NCBI RefSeq assembly: GCF_010015445.1
Contig: NC_053134.1
Span: 1,071,903 to 1,135,902 of the forward strand
Reading direction: 5' to 3'
DNA from: Perca fluviatilis
Taxonomy: Eukaryota; Chordata; Actinopteri; Perciformes; Percidae
DNA length: 64,000 nucleotides
Positions 11,335 through 21,878 of this stretch are shown here, one piece after another. The notes under the pieces were generated by a model. That model was not told the origin of the DNA, did no database searches, and saw only the letters and a program-made list of their open reading frames with translations. Position 1 is the stretch's first letter, and every line of letters starts with the position of its first letter. The translations under genes were made by a program, and so were the position numbers.

Positions 11335-11885
11335 GAAAAACACATCAAAAGCATAAAGAAAAGGGTCAAAAAGCGTCAAAAATGTAAAAAAAAAGACTAG
11401 AAAACATTTGAAAAAATTCAAACTTAAGCGATTAAAAAAACGCAGAAAAAAACATCAAATAAATATAAAAAAGTAAAATATGTTGAGTGCATCAAATGTA
11501 AAAAAAATGCAGAAACTCCCGAAAAAAGTGTCAAAAACGTCCAAAAATGTATAAAAGAAATGCCGAAAAAAACCCGTCAAAATGAGGTGTCTTAAGGGAA
11601 ATTAAATCTGCATGTTCGAAAAATTTGTCTGTGAGCGTGAACCCGTCAAAAGCATTAAAAAAACGTTAAGCGTTAAAAACTTAAAAAACGATAAAATCGA
11701 TAATGTCAAAAAATGACAAATTTTGAAAAAAGCAGAAAAAATTCTAATAAAAAAAATGCCAAAAATTCGTAAAAAAAATACATAAAGATTTTTAAATCTT
11801 TTTTTTAATGTCAAACTTCGATTAAAAACAAGTACAAGAAACAACCCGCCAAAGCGTAAAAAAATTTAGAAAAAAAACTTGACAA
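11335..11885 (+). repeat. A-rich 'gtcaaaaa' tract with internal duplication
   Basis: About 550 bp of 'cgtcaaaaatgt / gaaaaaa' steps. 'ctgtatgttcgaaaaa' near 11324 recurs as 'ctgcatgttcgaaaaa' near 11609, which indicates a partial duplication of about 285 bp. The open frames reflect composition only. Confidence 0.75.
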
Positions 11886-11974
11886 AAGCGTCACGCATCA
11901 ACTCAGTTCCTGATTGGCCAACAGCACATTCAAATCACATCAAAGCATTCTCTGACGGGGGGAAGAGAACAATG

Positions 11975-12210
11975 ACGTCATCTATATGCAGGATTAACGT
12001 TTGTCTTTCAAATTTCCTCTTCACCAATAGGATAGCGCTCCAACCAATCAGAGCAACGCTAGCTGATAGATTAAACTTTAAACTGCGAACACATCTTCTT
12101 TTAAGAATGACTTCAGTGCCGTTCTTTGTTCTTTTCTCAAAGAAAAGCTGAACTCCAAGTCTTCCAGAGTCGCAGCCAAAGCCGATTCCAAAGACCGCTG
12201 TTCGCAACTC
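11975..12210 (+). mobile_element. Interspersed repeat (family A), copy 1, left part
   Basis: 'tagattaaactttaaactg' and 'cagtgccgttctttgttctt' to 'gattccaaagaccgctgttc' match 20178-20380 and the reverse of 53628-53800. The element is interrupted here by the family B insertion and resumes at 12889. Confidence 0.85.
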
Positions 12211-12888
12211 AACGCAAGGGGGTAAGCTTCGTTTCAGAACTCGAACCTCCTATGGCGCCATTTAGATGCTACAAAACGATCACCTCCCGTTAGCATCCCA
12301 TTGACTCCCATTCATTCTGACGTCACTTTGACAGAGAATAACTTTACATCTGAAGAGTTTAAAGACTCTATTTGTCCGTTGTTTATTTCTAAAGAAACAC
12401 GACAATGTTTAAAAGGCTCCATTACCTTGTAGCTCACGTTATGGCTCCGTAGCAGACGCTTTTATAACAATAGGCTAACGATTGGGTCATAACCACGAGA
12501 CTTACTGTCACACAGTAGAGGAATTACCGTATAGTACAGGAGAAGCTCACTGGCAGTTTGGACTTCCATTAGCTGTTTAGGTTTAATGACTAATGTTAAC
12601 TAGCATGTTAGTGATCAGTAATTAGCCTGTGCCTATGTTATCTCCTTACATATACCTACGCTCTCCGTCTCTGTAAGATTGGGAATGATTGAGATTTCTC
12701 TCGGCACAGCTACCAGAAGACTTCACACTTTCAGACAGGTTGCTCACGTCACATCTACGTCTTCACGCTCAGCCAGCACCGGGAAAGAGACTTCTGATAT
12801 CCTTCACTGGTCTCGTACAGAGACACGGGGTCTGGTGGTCCATTATATATACTGTCTATGGGAAATTCACGCGGAACCGTCGCAACTC
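12211..12888 (+). mobile_element. Family B element, copy 1, inserted in family A
   Basis: 'ctcctatggcgccattt' to 'tctggtggtccattatatat' matches copies at 39908-40490 and 47043-47713 at what looks like well over 90% identity. 'tcgcaactc' occurs on both sides of the insert (12202-12210 and 12880-12888), a plausible 9-bp target duplication. There is no TIR or long frame. Class is unknown; all three copies point the same way. Confidence 0.8.
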
Positions 12889-13052
12889 TGCCGTCATTAT
12901 GTTAAGCACCGCCCACCGACTCTATACACGATGTGATTGGCCTGACCAGAGTTTGGTTTTTCCAGCTCACAAGCCAACGGAGAGTTGCTAGATGACCCCG
13001 GCTGTAAATCACATTTCCCCCCCTAGGGTGGTCTAGATTTCTAGGCTAGCTG
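12889..13052 (+). mobile_element. Family A, copy 1, right part
   Basis: 'gtgattggcctgaccagag' through 'gccaacggagagttgctag' to 'ctagatttctaggctagc' matches 20429-20531. It continues the element cut by the 12211-12888 insertion. Confidence 0.85.
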
Positions 13053-13204
13053 AACGGGAATCTGGGTTGTTATATTTACTTTCCCCCGGGCCATCGGGCG
13101 TTAAACACTTTGTTGAACACACCTTAACATGCACCTGAGCTGCAGGTACAGTATACTGCTGCGTGCTGGAGTCCATTTCTGCTGAGTCATCTTTGCTCAC
13201 TGAC

Positions 13205-13374
13205 CAGAACATCCTGCACTAAAATCCCTTCTGGATTGCAAACTAAAAGTCTGCAAACAAATGAAAGAGGGAAGAAATAAAGTAGCAAGTATAGAGAGAC
13301 AAAAAGAGAGACCAAAGGAAACAAGGATGAAAAAAAGGAGAAGGCAAGGAAAAAGAGAGGAGGGAAACAAGGAG

Positions 13375-13409
<35 letters not shown>

Positions 13410-13540
13410 AGCAACAAATAAATAAGGGAAGAAAGAAAGTAGGAAGTAAAGAGAGAAAAGAGGACAGGGAAATCAAAAGGAAAGACAGAAGGAAACAAGG
13501 ATGAAAAGGAGAAGGAAGCAAGGAAAGGAAACTAAAAAGT
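13205..13540 (+). repeat. Purine-rich tract with (GAAA)n
   Basis: About 330 bp of nearly pure A/G on the plus strand, with an uninterrupted (GAAA)n at about 13377-13410. The serine/phenylalanine/leucine-rich minus-strand frames are composition artefacts. Confidence 0.9.
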
Positions 13541-14179
13541 GGGACACTTCCCTCTGAAATGTGGAGAGAAGCCCAACATGGGGATCATAATTTTAAAACA
13601 GTGAGTCTTTATTTGGGAGAACAAAGTGCACGAAGACGTTTGCCTTTGAACACAGCAACAGAGCGCTCTTATTCTCAGCTCTTTTACAGGATTTTCCCAG
13701 CATGCATTGCCCTCACAAGGAGTTGTGGGGATTTCTCTGCATTTGGCTGCAGAGGCCGCCTGTCAACACGCACCGTCAACAAAGCTCTGTTCCCATGGAG
13801 ACGCCCAAATAATGGAGGGGAAAGAAACGCGAGGCCAAATTGCATTTTCTTCTCCCCTCAAGTCAATTGGTATGAACAAGGGAGTTAGGTTAAAGGAGTT
13901 GATACTTTAAACATGTCGTTTACACTTACACAAAGAGAGCTTTCTGGCATCTGGCTGACAGACTGCTCAGCTTTTGTCCTTCTGACTCCTCACACATTTC
14001 AGACCTTCAAGACAAAAAAAATTATACAAATCACAACAACTGGAATTGTAAATTGTCACGGATGGAAACACCATCAGCTTAATCACATCAATTGTCCACA
14101 GGAGGACAACCGAGGCATTATGTTATTTCCAGAGCTGTGCAAGCAGCTCATAACAACCGACAATTATGTGTCTAGTTAA
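13541..14179. other. No recognisable feature
   Basis: Overlapping frames at 13559-13888 and 13913-14179 (109 and 88 codons) show no domain and no shared repeat. Confidence 0.45.
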
Positions 14180-14216
14180 TAGGGATGCAAATAATCCAGG
14201 ATTCGGCTTCAGATGA

Positions 14217-14830
14217 ATATCCTGCTACGTCCTGCTACGTCCAGTTATGCTCTGCTGTGCCCTGCTACATCCTGCTACGTCCTGCTACGTCCAGCTATGC
14301 TCTGCTGTGCCCTGCTACATCCTGCTACGTCCTGCTACGTCCAGCTATGCTCTGCTGTGCCCTGCTACATCCTGCTACAGCCTGCTACGTCCTGCTACGT
14401 CCAGCTATGCTCTGCTGTGCCCTACTACATCCTGCTACGGCCTGCTACGTCCAGCTATGCTCTGCTGTGCCCTGCTACATCCTGCTACATCCTGCTACGT
14501 CCTGCTACGTCCAGCTATGCTCTGCTGTGCCCTGCTACATCCTGCTACATCCTGCTACGTCCTGCTACGTCCAGCTATGCTCTGCTGTGCCCTACTATAT
14601 CCTGCTGTGCCCTACTACATCCTGCTACATCCTGCTGTGCCCTACTACATCCTGCTACATCCTGCTAAGCGTCCTGCTGTGCCCTACTACATCCTGCTAC
14701 GGCCTGCTACGTCCTGCTACGTCCAGCTATGCTCTGCTGTGCCCTACTACATCCTGCTACGGCCTGCTACAGCCTGCTACGTCCTGCTACGTCCTGCTGT
14801 GCCCTGCTACGTCCTGTAACACCCTGCAGT
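14217..14830 (+). repeat. 10-bp minisatellite with 50/60-bp higher-order units
   Basis: Built from decamers: 'cctgctacgt', 'ccagctatgc', 'tctgctgtgc', 'cctgctacat'. The first three blocks (14221-14370) are exact five-decamer (50-bp) units; later blocks gain or lose decamers and use 'cctactacat' and 'cctgctacgg'. The 220-codon frame through it (repeating SYALLCPATSCY) is not a gene. The array starts directly after the left end of family Z. Confidence 0.95.
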
Positions 14831-14904
14831 GCCCTGCTATGCCATGAACTACTACAACTACTATTTCTAGTCACTGTTCCATTATCTTTATCGTGACTAT
14901 TATT

Positions 14905-15158
14905 GCCGCTGTTCATCACCCCCCCAACCAGCACAGTCAGACACCACCTACCAAGAGCCTGGGTCTGTCCCAGGTTTCTCCCTGAGAGGGAGTTTTTCCT
15001 CGCAACTGTCGCAGTAAATGCTTGCTCTTGGGGGAATTACTGGAATTGTTGGGTCTTTGTAAATTATAGAGTGTGGTCTAGACCTACTCTATCTGTAAAG
15101 TTTCTTGAGATAACTCTTGTTATGATTTGATACTATAAATAAAATTAAATGGAATTGA
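14905..15158 (+). mobile_element. LINE 3' end (untranslated region)
   Basis: 'gcctgggtctgtcccaggtt' through 'aaatgcttgctcttggg', 'gtggtctagacctactctat' and the tail 'aaataaaattaaatggaatt' is a 3' end I know from teleost LINEs. The same 3' end lies on the minus strand at 32371-32503, from the 'cactaaatg' position to the end. No open frame is attached, so it is 5'-truncated. Confidence 0.7.
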
Positions 15159-15495
15159 ATATTGGGCTTTTTAACAGGGTTCTGGTTTCTGCTGAACCTT
15201 AGAATTTTTTTCACACCGAACCGAACCCTACGCTTGCAATCGGCGCGCTACGCTGGTCACCGTAGTGACGGCGCCGTTGATTACGGGAAGGTGTTTAATG
15301 CAGTAGGCTGTGAGGAAGTGGACATGGATCTGGTGAGCAGAACAAGTTGTTGTTTGGCAGAACTTTCAGTCAAAAGAAGACCATTCAAGTCCAGCTACAT
15401 GTTCAATCTGTTCAATGCTGATTGGTCTGGTGGTGGCTAGGACCCTAAACTATACACAACATGGCCGCTGTTACAACATTTGGTATGAAACATCT

Positions 15496-15810
15496 CACTT
15501 TTTGTTTTTTTTGGCTCTTCACTACATCTCAGCAGTGTTATGGACTGTTCATGTATACTGTGTTATCACCATATCACTTTCGCATACCCTTCGCCTTACT
15601 TACACCTCACTTTGCACCAGCTTTGTAATGCCTACTTAATCTGCACGTTATGTAACCTATTGCATTCTGTATTCCTATTGTATTGAATGTGAAACTGTAT
15701 GTTGTCCTGCACGCTTATGCTTTTCTTGGCCAGGTCGGCGTTGCAAATGAGAGCCCGTTCTCAACGGCCTTCCTGGTTAAATTAAGGTTAAATTAAAAAA
15801 AATTAAAAAA
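15496..15810 (+). mobile_element. LINE 3' end inserted in family Z
   Basis: 'cttggccaggtcggcgttgc', 'aaatgagagcccgttctcaa' and 'aaattaaggttaaattaaaa' form a LINE tail common in teleosts. The related element at 33674-34142 reads straight through this point ('gaaacatctgaaagaat' in reverse complement), giving the empty site 'gaaacatct^gaaag'. The insertion therefore occurred after this family Z copy formed. Confidence 0.75.
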
Positions 15811-16046
15811 TCCGAAAGAATACGAGTTGTGCACGAAGGAATCTCCAGACAGCAGCCAGAATGCAGCAACTTCAGGTACGGCAAAGGAAGGACAGTCCCT
15901 GTTTACTTCATTCATGTGTTTACTAGGTTCATGGACTGAGGATGGGAGGAGGAGTCAGCACAATCTCAACCAGGGGGTTCGGTATACGGCCCAGAACCCC
16001 AAAAATCTGGATTCGGTGCATCCCTACATGTTATCCCGAAAGTACT

Positions 16047-16237
16047 CTCTATCCAAGACGTTCCACTTCCGAGGTTGCTCCGTTGCCTCTGAAATTCTGC
16101 CGGATGTCCCTCATTTAGGCCGGATTTGCGTCCCCTTTCTCTGTCTCTGTGTTGGCGTTCTAACCTCCGGTGGATTTGTGAGGACTATGGTTAACTGCTC
16201 CCCAGATCTCTGCAGGGTAAATCCAGACAGCTAGCTA
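16047..16237 (-). mobile_element. Family C element, copy 1, part 1
   Basis: 'aacctccggtggatttgtga' through 'ctctgcagggtaaatccaga' and 'cagctagctaga' is the reverse of the 3' part of the family C copy at 29431-29810. The element is interrupted and resumes at 16729. Confidence 0.85.
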
Positions 16238-16350
16238 GATGCTTGATTTCTGGTCCTGCAGAGGCTCCACGCAGAGATTTCATCGTCGAACACGTAAGTG
16301 GCCTGAAGTTTATACTTGTGTGTTGGTGTGTGCATCGAGCCGGCGTGTGT

Positions 16351-16389
<39 letters not shown>

Positions 16390-16728
16390 TAGAGTGAGTG
16401 AGAGAGTGATGGTGATTATCTTCAGAGTGAGTAGTGACTCTAGAGTCCTAGTGAGAGAACCAAAGGGTCTCCTCCTGTTCTTTCTGACCACAGTGGGAGA
16501 TCTGGAGCAGGAGAAGTTAACCCTCTCCTTGATCTCATGGTGTTGATGGAGAAGGAGAACCAGGACATGAGTCAGGGATAGGGGAGTGCAACGCTACCAA
16601 GCCACGTCACGGCGACATGCGTTACATTTTTCGAGAGGTGACGTCAGGCTACGGTGTAGGGTCAGTAGCTCCACCTACCTACGTACGTAGCCACGGCGTA
16701 GATTTAATGCATAAGTATAAATCAAGCT
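16238..16728. other. ~490-bp insertion within family C, with (TG)n
   Basis: The family C sequence breaks at 'cagctagctaga' and resumes at 'tatctgtccaatctgag'. The insert holds a TG microsatellite and, from about 16598, 'gccacgtcacggcgacatgc' and 'tacgtagccacggcgtag', which resemble a teleost TIR repeat that I cannot confirm here. Confidence 0.55.
16343..16388 (+). repeat. (TG)n microsatellite
   Basis: About 22 TG units after 'gcgtgtgtgg', inside the insertion in family C. Confidence 0.95.
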
Positions 16729-16980
16729 TATCTGTCCAATCTGAGTTTTCTGTTGCACGACTAAAACTACTTTTGAACGTCCACATGTTCCACCAAAACA
16801 AGTTCCTTCCTGAGACTATTTAGCAGAGGCACCGTGGCTCCATCCGGAGCTTAGCCCCGCCCACGATGATTGTGATTGGTTTAAAGAAATGCCAATAAAC
16901 CAGAGCATGTTGTTCTCCCATCCAGGAATGCTGTGTGGACTAGCCAGACCTTCCTCTGCAGCGCAGTGGAGAAATCTCCA
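16729..16980 (-). mobile_element. Family C element, copy 1, part 2
   Basis: 'ttgcacgactaaaactactt' through 'gtgattggtttaaagaaatg' to 'agaccttcctctgcagcg' is the reverse of 29431-29690. It completes the interrupted copy. Confidence 0.85.
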
Positions 16981-17702
16981 AAGTCTGTTATTCTGATGAC
17001 AGTGGAGGCAACAAACCTGGTTCTGATCTTAAAAACAGATTCTCAAAATCCACCGTTAGACGTTTCAGGTTTTTTTTAAGAAACTGTTCGACTTTGCACT
17101 TTGTGCTGCAGACATTCTTTCCATGAATGACTGTGATCTTTGACTTCTGTTGGTTGTTTTTTCGCTGCAAACTTGTGTACTTGAACATGAGTCCAAACAG
17201 AAAAAAAAATGTCCTTGCTTTGCATGCTTTAAGTGCAGTTCAGAGAATGTGTTGTCTATTACAGACCACCTCCTGTAATTTGGTAAAGTTCCATCTGGAA
17301 CAATGAGTTTGGTTCCCAAAGCCTCCCTCCCCTCCTCTTCTCTCTTCTTCATCCTGTCTCTTCCCGTCTCTCGTTGATAACAGAAGAGTAAAACGTTCAA
17401 AGCTGCAGCGACAGACTTGCTGAGGCCACACACAACTCTCATTTCCCACTTTTCATTGACATGTTAGAAAGTTTATAGATGTTTTTATTCATTTAAATGA
17501 AAGCCAGCGGCAGTGGAGTCGACCGCTTCACAAACTGAGTAGATTTACAACATCACTGAAAATCCTGAATCTGAACCGGATTCAGATTTTTGCTTCCTAC
17601 AGGGAGGCTGTGTTTTTTATTAATATTGTGGTATTGTTGCTTTTATTTGATAGATGACAGGAGAGTCCGACAGGAAACTGAATTCCTCTGCAGAAATCGA
17701 AC
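16981..17702. other. No recognisable feature
   Basis: Overlapping frames (125 codons minus at 17065-17442, 60 codons plus at 17590-17772) have no domain. No shared repeat until the MITE-1 fragment begins. Confidence 0.45.
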
Positions 17703-17892
17703 CGAGGCCACAAATATGGACGCTTGGTCACGTGCCTTTGGTGTTGTTTTTGACACTAAAAGTCTCCTTTAGTGTCAGATCTAAACGCGCTGAGTCGGGA
17801 CTTTTGGCGTCACTTTTGACGCAGTTAGGTTAAGGAGAAGATCGTAGGTGGGTTTATAAAAGTTATGTTTATGTGACACGCGGGACAAGAAC
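17703..17892 (+). mobile_element. MITE-1 copy 2, left part
   Basis: 'aaaagtctcctttagtgtca' and 'ggcgtcacttttgacgc' to 'gtgacacgcgggacaagaac' match 28938-29060 and the reverse of 38985-39135. The left TIR is degraded ('caaatatggacgc'). The 28-bp array follows directly; the tRNA-like segment seen in other copies is missing. Confidence 0.7.
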
Positions 17893-18615
17893 ATACATAC
17901 TACTCTCTACATACTACTCTCTACTGCTGTCACTCTACATACTCTCTACTGCTGTCTCTCTACATACTACTCTCTACTGTTGTCTCTCTACATACTACTC
18001 TCTACTGTTGTCTCTCTACATACTACTCTCTACTGTTGTCTCTACATACTACTCTCTACTGCTGTCTCTCTTCATACTACTCTCTACTGTTGTCTCTCTA
18101 CATACTACTCTCTACTGCTGTCACTCTACATACTCTCTACTGCTGTCTCTCTACATACTACTCTCTACTGTTGTCTCTCTACATACTACTCTCTACTGTT
18201 GTCTCTCTACATACTACTCTCTACTGTTGTCTCTACATACTACTCTCTACTGCTGTCTCTCTTCATACTACTCTCTACTGTTGTCTCTCTACATACTACT
18301 CTCTACTGCTGTCACTCTACATACTCTCTACTGCTGTCTCTCTACATACTACTCTCTACTGCTGTCTCTCTACATACTACTCTCTACTGTTGTCTCTCTA
18401 CATACTACTCTCTACTGTTGTCTCTCTACATACTACTCTCTACTGCTGTCTCTATATACTACTCTCTACTGCTGTCTCTACATACTACTCTCTACTGTTG
18501 TCTCTCTACATACTACTCTCTACTGTTGTCTCTCTACATACTACTCTCTACTGTTGTCTCTCTACATACTACTCTCTACTGTTGTCTCTCTACATACTCT
18601 CTAGTCTTGTCTCTC
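17893..18615 (+). repeat. 28-bp minisatellite, locus 2, ~26 copies
   Basis: Same unit as locus 1. A block containing 'gctgtcactctacatactct' and 'gtctctcttcatactactct' variants appears near 17920-18080 and again near 18115-18270, which indicates a block duplication of roughly 190 bp. Frames of 215-243 codons through it are not genes. It lies inside MITE-1 copy 2. Confidence 0.97.
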
Positions 18616-18879
18616 TACATACTTGTCTCTACAAATTTTATATTATAATATTCAAATTGAAATGGTTTCAAAACCTGACTTAACTTTGACATCCACACGT
18701 CTGATTCTCCACCAACATACGTTTTCCTCTAATATTAGTCAAAATCATTCATCATTTCAAAATTAGGTATAATTTACTATAAATGAGATCTATTGACCAT
18801 GAATTCCAAAAATACGTGTAAAACTATTGTAATAAGTTGGTGTTAGTGAAAAATAGCATCAAGAACTCTGAGAAAAAAG
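18616..18879. other. No recognisable feature; AT-rich
   Basis: AT-rich sequence after the array. The expected right TIR of MITE-1 is not seen here. Confidence 0.45.
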
Positions 18880-19063
18880 GGACAAGAACATTGAAAAAAG
18901 TGCAAAAAAGTGACAAAAACAATGTAAAAAAGTGATTAAAAAAAATTGACAAGAACGTCAGAAAATGCTCCAAAAATATATTTTTTTTAAACGGTGAAAA
19001 AAGTGTACATTTTGACTTAGAAGGACAATGCATGGTTGACCAGAAGACAACACAAGGGTTAAA
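18880..19063 (-). mobile_element. Family D element fragment
   Basis: An A-rich interior ('agtgacaaaaacaatg') ends in 'gaccagaagacaacacaagg' plus 'gttaa'. That end is the reverse complement of the left end of the copy at 57978, allowing for changes. Confidence 0.6.
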
Positions 19064-19924
19064 GCCGTGTTCATGTCCCTGAAGAAGTTATATTTGGGTA
19101 TTTACCAAACGTTGATGCCCCAACGAGCCAGTCAACATGGTTCCCTGTTTGTATGTTGATGTTTTATGATTATTTCTTTATTTAAATATGAGCTTCTGAG
19201 GTCTGTGTGGGCCTCCAGGGGAGTTTTGCAGCTGAAGGTTGACTCTTCGGAGGCCTGCGGCGGTGTCTCCGAGGTGACTAATGTCTTCCACGGTGGAGGG
19301 ATTATCACCGAATGCTCTTGTCTTGTGGGCTGAGGGGGGAGTCAGATTGTGGCTCGTGTGTCTGCTGTGTTTCTCTTGCTTTTTTAAACGCCATCCTGCC
19401 TGCGCTGGTGTCGACGCCACCAGTCCGCCGTCTGCCAGGGGATTTTCAGACCAGAGGGAGACGCTCGACATGACTCCCCCTCTCTTTTTTACAGTGCGGT
19501 AGAGTAATACGATCCAAGTCTCGGGAGGAACAAGACAAGGGCTAATAAGTGGCGGCTGTACAGTAGCACCTACTGTAGCTTTACAGCCTCTCTGCTGCTC
19601 CACGTCCAGATGTTTCGTGAAGTCTGGATAAATATAGACTCTGTCAGGAGCTGTGAAGTCCCGGCTGTACTTTCTGTAAACATTTTCCTTACCATAATTT
19701 GAATTTTATTATAAACTTACACAGTCTAACGAGCCAGTGAAAAAGCAGCCGCATTCAGCAATAAACAAGAGAGTGGCTGCTGAACACGGAGACACAAAGT
19801 GCTTTCAGCTTTCAGCTCAGCCGGCGGCATGGACAGAGTCAGCTTCCCCCCACAGCCAGGACACGTACTCAGGAGCAACAACGCAGTATTACTCAAGTAC
19901 ACAAAACCAGGGGTCCGGCTCCAA
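19064..19924. other. No recognisable feature
   Basis: Frames at 19178-19603 (minus) and 19737-19967 (plus) have no domain. Sequence is mixed and GC is slightly higher than the neighbours. Confidence 0.45.
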
Positions 19925-20015
19925 GTGTTCGCCCAAAAGCCCCAAATATTTTAGGGTTGTAAAATAACTTTAACTTTGTGTTGGACCGGAAAATCAATGC
20001 AGCAACCCTAGCTAT
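19925..20015 (+). mobile_element. Interspersed repeat fragment (family F)
   Basis: 'gccccaaatattttagggtt' through 'tttgtgttggaccgg' to 'atgcagcaaccctagctatg' resembles 49238-49345 and 62318-62365. Confidence 0.6.
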
Positions 20016-20089
20016 GTTATGTGACTTATAGAAACAGAGACATCAGACAGTACCTATGTTATGGGAAAAACTGCCCCCCCACCCCCCGC

Positions 20090-20531
20090 AGCCTGACCAG
20101 CCAGCCCCACATCCAGATGTTGGGTCTGGGAACTCCCCATTGGCAGGGCTCAATCCGAGGGGCGGGATAAACGATTGTCTTTCAAATCCCCTCTGCACCA
20201 ATAGGCTAGCGCTCCAACCAATCAGAGCAACGCTAGTTGATAGATTAAACTTTAAACTAAGAACACATCTTCCTTTTTTAAGAATGACTTCAGTGCCGTT
20301 CTTTGTTCTTTTCTCAAAGAAAAACTGAACTCCAAGTCTTCCAGAGTTGCGGCCAAAGCCGATTCCAAAGACCGCTGTTCTCCAGCAGCAGCAGCCATAA
20401 GCCCCGCCCACCCACTCTTTACACAATGTGATTGGCCCGGCTAGAGTTTGGCTTTTCCAGCTCGCAAGCCAACGGAGAGTTGCTAATTACATTTGCTGCC
20501 ACTAGGGTGCGTCTAGATTTCTAGGCTAGCC
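20090..20531 (+). mobile_element. Family A element, copy 2, uninterrupted
   Basis: Runs from 'gcctgaccagccagcccc' through 'gattgtctttcaaatcccct' and 'cagtgccgttctttgttctt' to 'ctagatttctaggctagc'. It shows the intact form against which the insertion in copy 1 is recognised. No coding frame has a domain; the 90-codon frame here also appears in copy 1 because the element is shared. Confidence 0.85.
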
Positions 20532-20559
20532 CTCCCCCGTCAAATAACGCCTATGGATT

Positions 20560-20710
20560 AAAGTGAAAAACATTGACTTAAGCAAAAAAAGCGCAAAAAA
20601 TTGACAAAACCTTTAAAAAAAGGGTAAAATACATTATACGTACAGGTTGTAACGTATCATTTCTATTTTAAAAAATTACAAAAATTCAAAAACTATACTC
20701 GTCAAAATGT
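20560..20710 (+). repeat. A-rich tract
   Basis: 'gtgaaaaacattgact' and 'caaaaaattgacaaaacc' steps of the same type as other A-rich tracts in the window. Confidence 0.6.
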
Positions 20711-20794
20711 CGTGCAGTAAAAAGACAATATATCCCTCTCAGTCTCCCAAAGTGGAAATACTGTAAACGCTCCTGAAGATTCGGAGTACGTGTC

Positions 20795-20952
20795 CAGTAA
20801 AGTTGGATATCATCCGCATAGAGATGGTACGATATGTCTCTAAATTGATAATTAGTCAATTTAGAGACAGTACGATATGTCTCTAAATTGATAATTAGTC
20901 AATTTAGAGACATATCGTACCATCTCTATGCGGATGATATCCAACTTTACTG
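20795..20952. repeat. Perfect 53-bp inverted repeat at the L2 5' end
   Basis: 20795-20847 is the exact reverse complement of 20900-20952. Between and overlapping the arms, a 33-bp segment occurs twice (20837-20869 and 20879-20911); each copy is itself an imperfect palindrome with 12-bp arms ('gtctctaaattg' and 'caatttagagac'). The right arm is L2 coding sequence including YADD. The left arm is the same sequence in antisense. Confidence 0.95.
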
Positions 20953-21878
20953 TTCTTTTAAGGAAACTGAGTTCTCCAAACTGTCATCTTTAATAAACTG
21001 TTTGTCTAGTATCAAACAGTGGTTATGTGACAACTTTCTGCTTTTGAACTCAGAAAAAACAGAAACTCTAATTATTGCCCCTGAAAGTCGTATCCCTGAG
21101 ATAAAGCATCATATTGGGGACTTAGGCTTGTCTGTACAGCCGAGTCTCAGGAGCTTAGGTGTGGTTTTTGACTCAGCTATGTCGTTGGATCACCACTCTA
21201 AATTATTAGTTAGGAACTGTTTCTTCCACCTGAGAAATATCTCTAAGTTAAGACCACTTGTCACTAAGGATGAATTAGAGATGATCATTCATGCTTTCAT
21301 TTCTTCACGCTTAGATTACTGCAACAGTCTTTTTACTTGTCTGAGTAAGAATCAGCTTTATCGTCTCCAGACTGTTCAGAACTCTGCTGCAAGGCTTTTA
21401 ATGCACATTAACAAAAGAGCACACATCACGCCTGTTTTAGCAGCACTTCACTGGTTACCAGTCCAGTATAGAATTCAATTTAAAATTCTGGTCATTACTT
21501 TCAGAGCCTTGCACGGTCAAGTTCCTTTCTACATCTCTGATTTGATACAGCTACAGATGCTATTAGTGGTTCCCCGCACTAATTTTAAAACTAGAGGGGA
21601 TCGGTCATTCCCAGCAGTGGCTCCTAGGCTGTGGGATGACTTGCCTCTCTCGCTATGTTGTGTGGATTCTGTCGAATCTTTTAAAAAGCAGCTGAAGACT
21701 CTGCTGTTCAAGCAGGCTTTTACTTAGTCGATGGGTTTTTCATGGTTGTTTGTTATATTTTCTATTTTGTACTTCTTGTGTTGAATTGCATTTCATTGTG
21801 AAGCACTTTGTGATTTTTATCTGTGAAAGGTGCTATACAAATACATTTTACTTACTTATTTACTTACTTTATTACTTT
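20879..21878 (+). mobile_element. L2-clade LINE, 5'-truncated, reverse transcriptase C-terminal part
   Basis: An open frame at 20888-21727 (279 codons) has no internal stop. It contains the RT active-site YADD at residues 14-17, then NSEKTETLI (54-62), SLGVVFDS (89-96), SRLDYCNSLF (140-149), AARLLM (167-172) and HITPVLAALHWLPVQYRIQFKIL (179-201), the usual order at the RT C-terminus of L2 elements. The protein ends with SFKKQLKTLLFKQAFT. A short 3' untranslated region ('gtgctatacaaatac') and a TTAC-type tail (about 21849-21878) follow. The endonuclease and RT N-terminus are absent, so it cannot move. The intact frame suggests recent insertion. Confidence 0.9.

Larger units (their letters stand above)
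14180..16026 (+). mobile_element. hAT-like element (family Z) of ~1.85 kb, with nested array and LINE 3' ends
   Basis: The ends 'tagggatgca' (14180-14189) and 'tgcatcccta' (16017-16026) are a perfect 10-bp TIR, followed by similar 'aatcca(g)gattcgg' sequence on each side. 15160-15495 and 15811-15960 match the shorter reverse copy at 33674-34142. It contains no transposase. Inside it lie the 10/50-bp array, a LINE 3' end (14905-15158) and a second LINE tail (15496-15810). Confidence 0.75.

Noticed and set aside
14185..14847. 220-codon frame rich in cysteine, alanine and proline
   Set aside because: Decamer array; three frames open simultaneously.
17873..18683. 215-243-codon leucine/serine/tyrosine-rich frames
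   Set aside because: All three forward frames of the 28-bp array are open; the same happens at 6787-7970 and 38042-38976.
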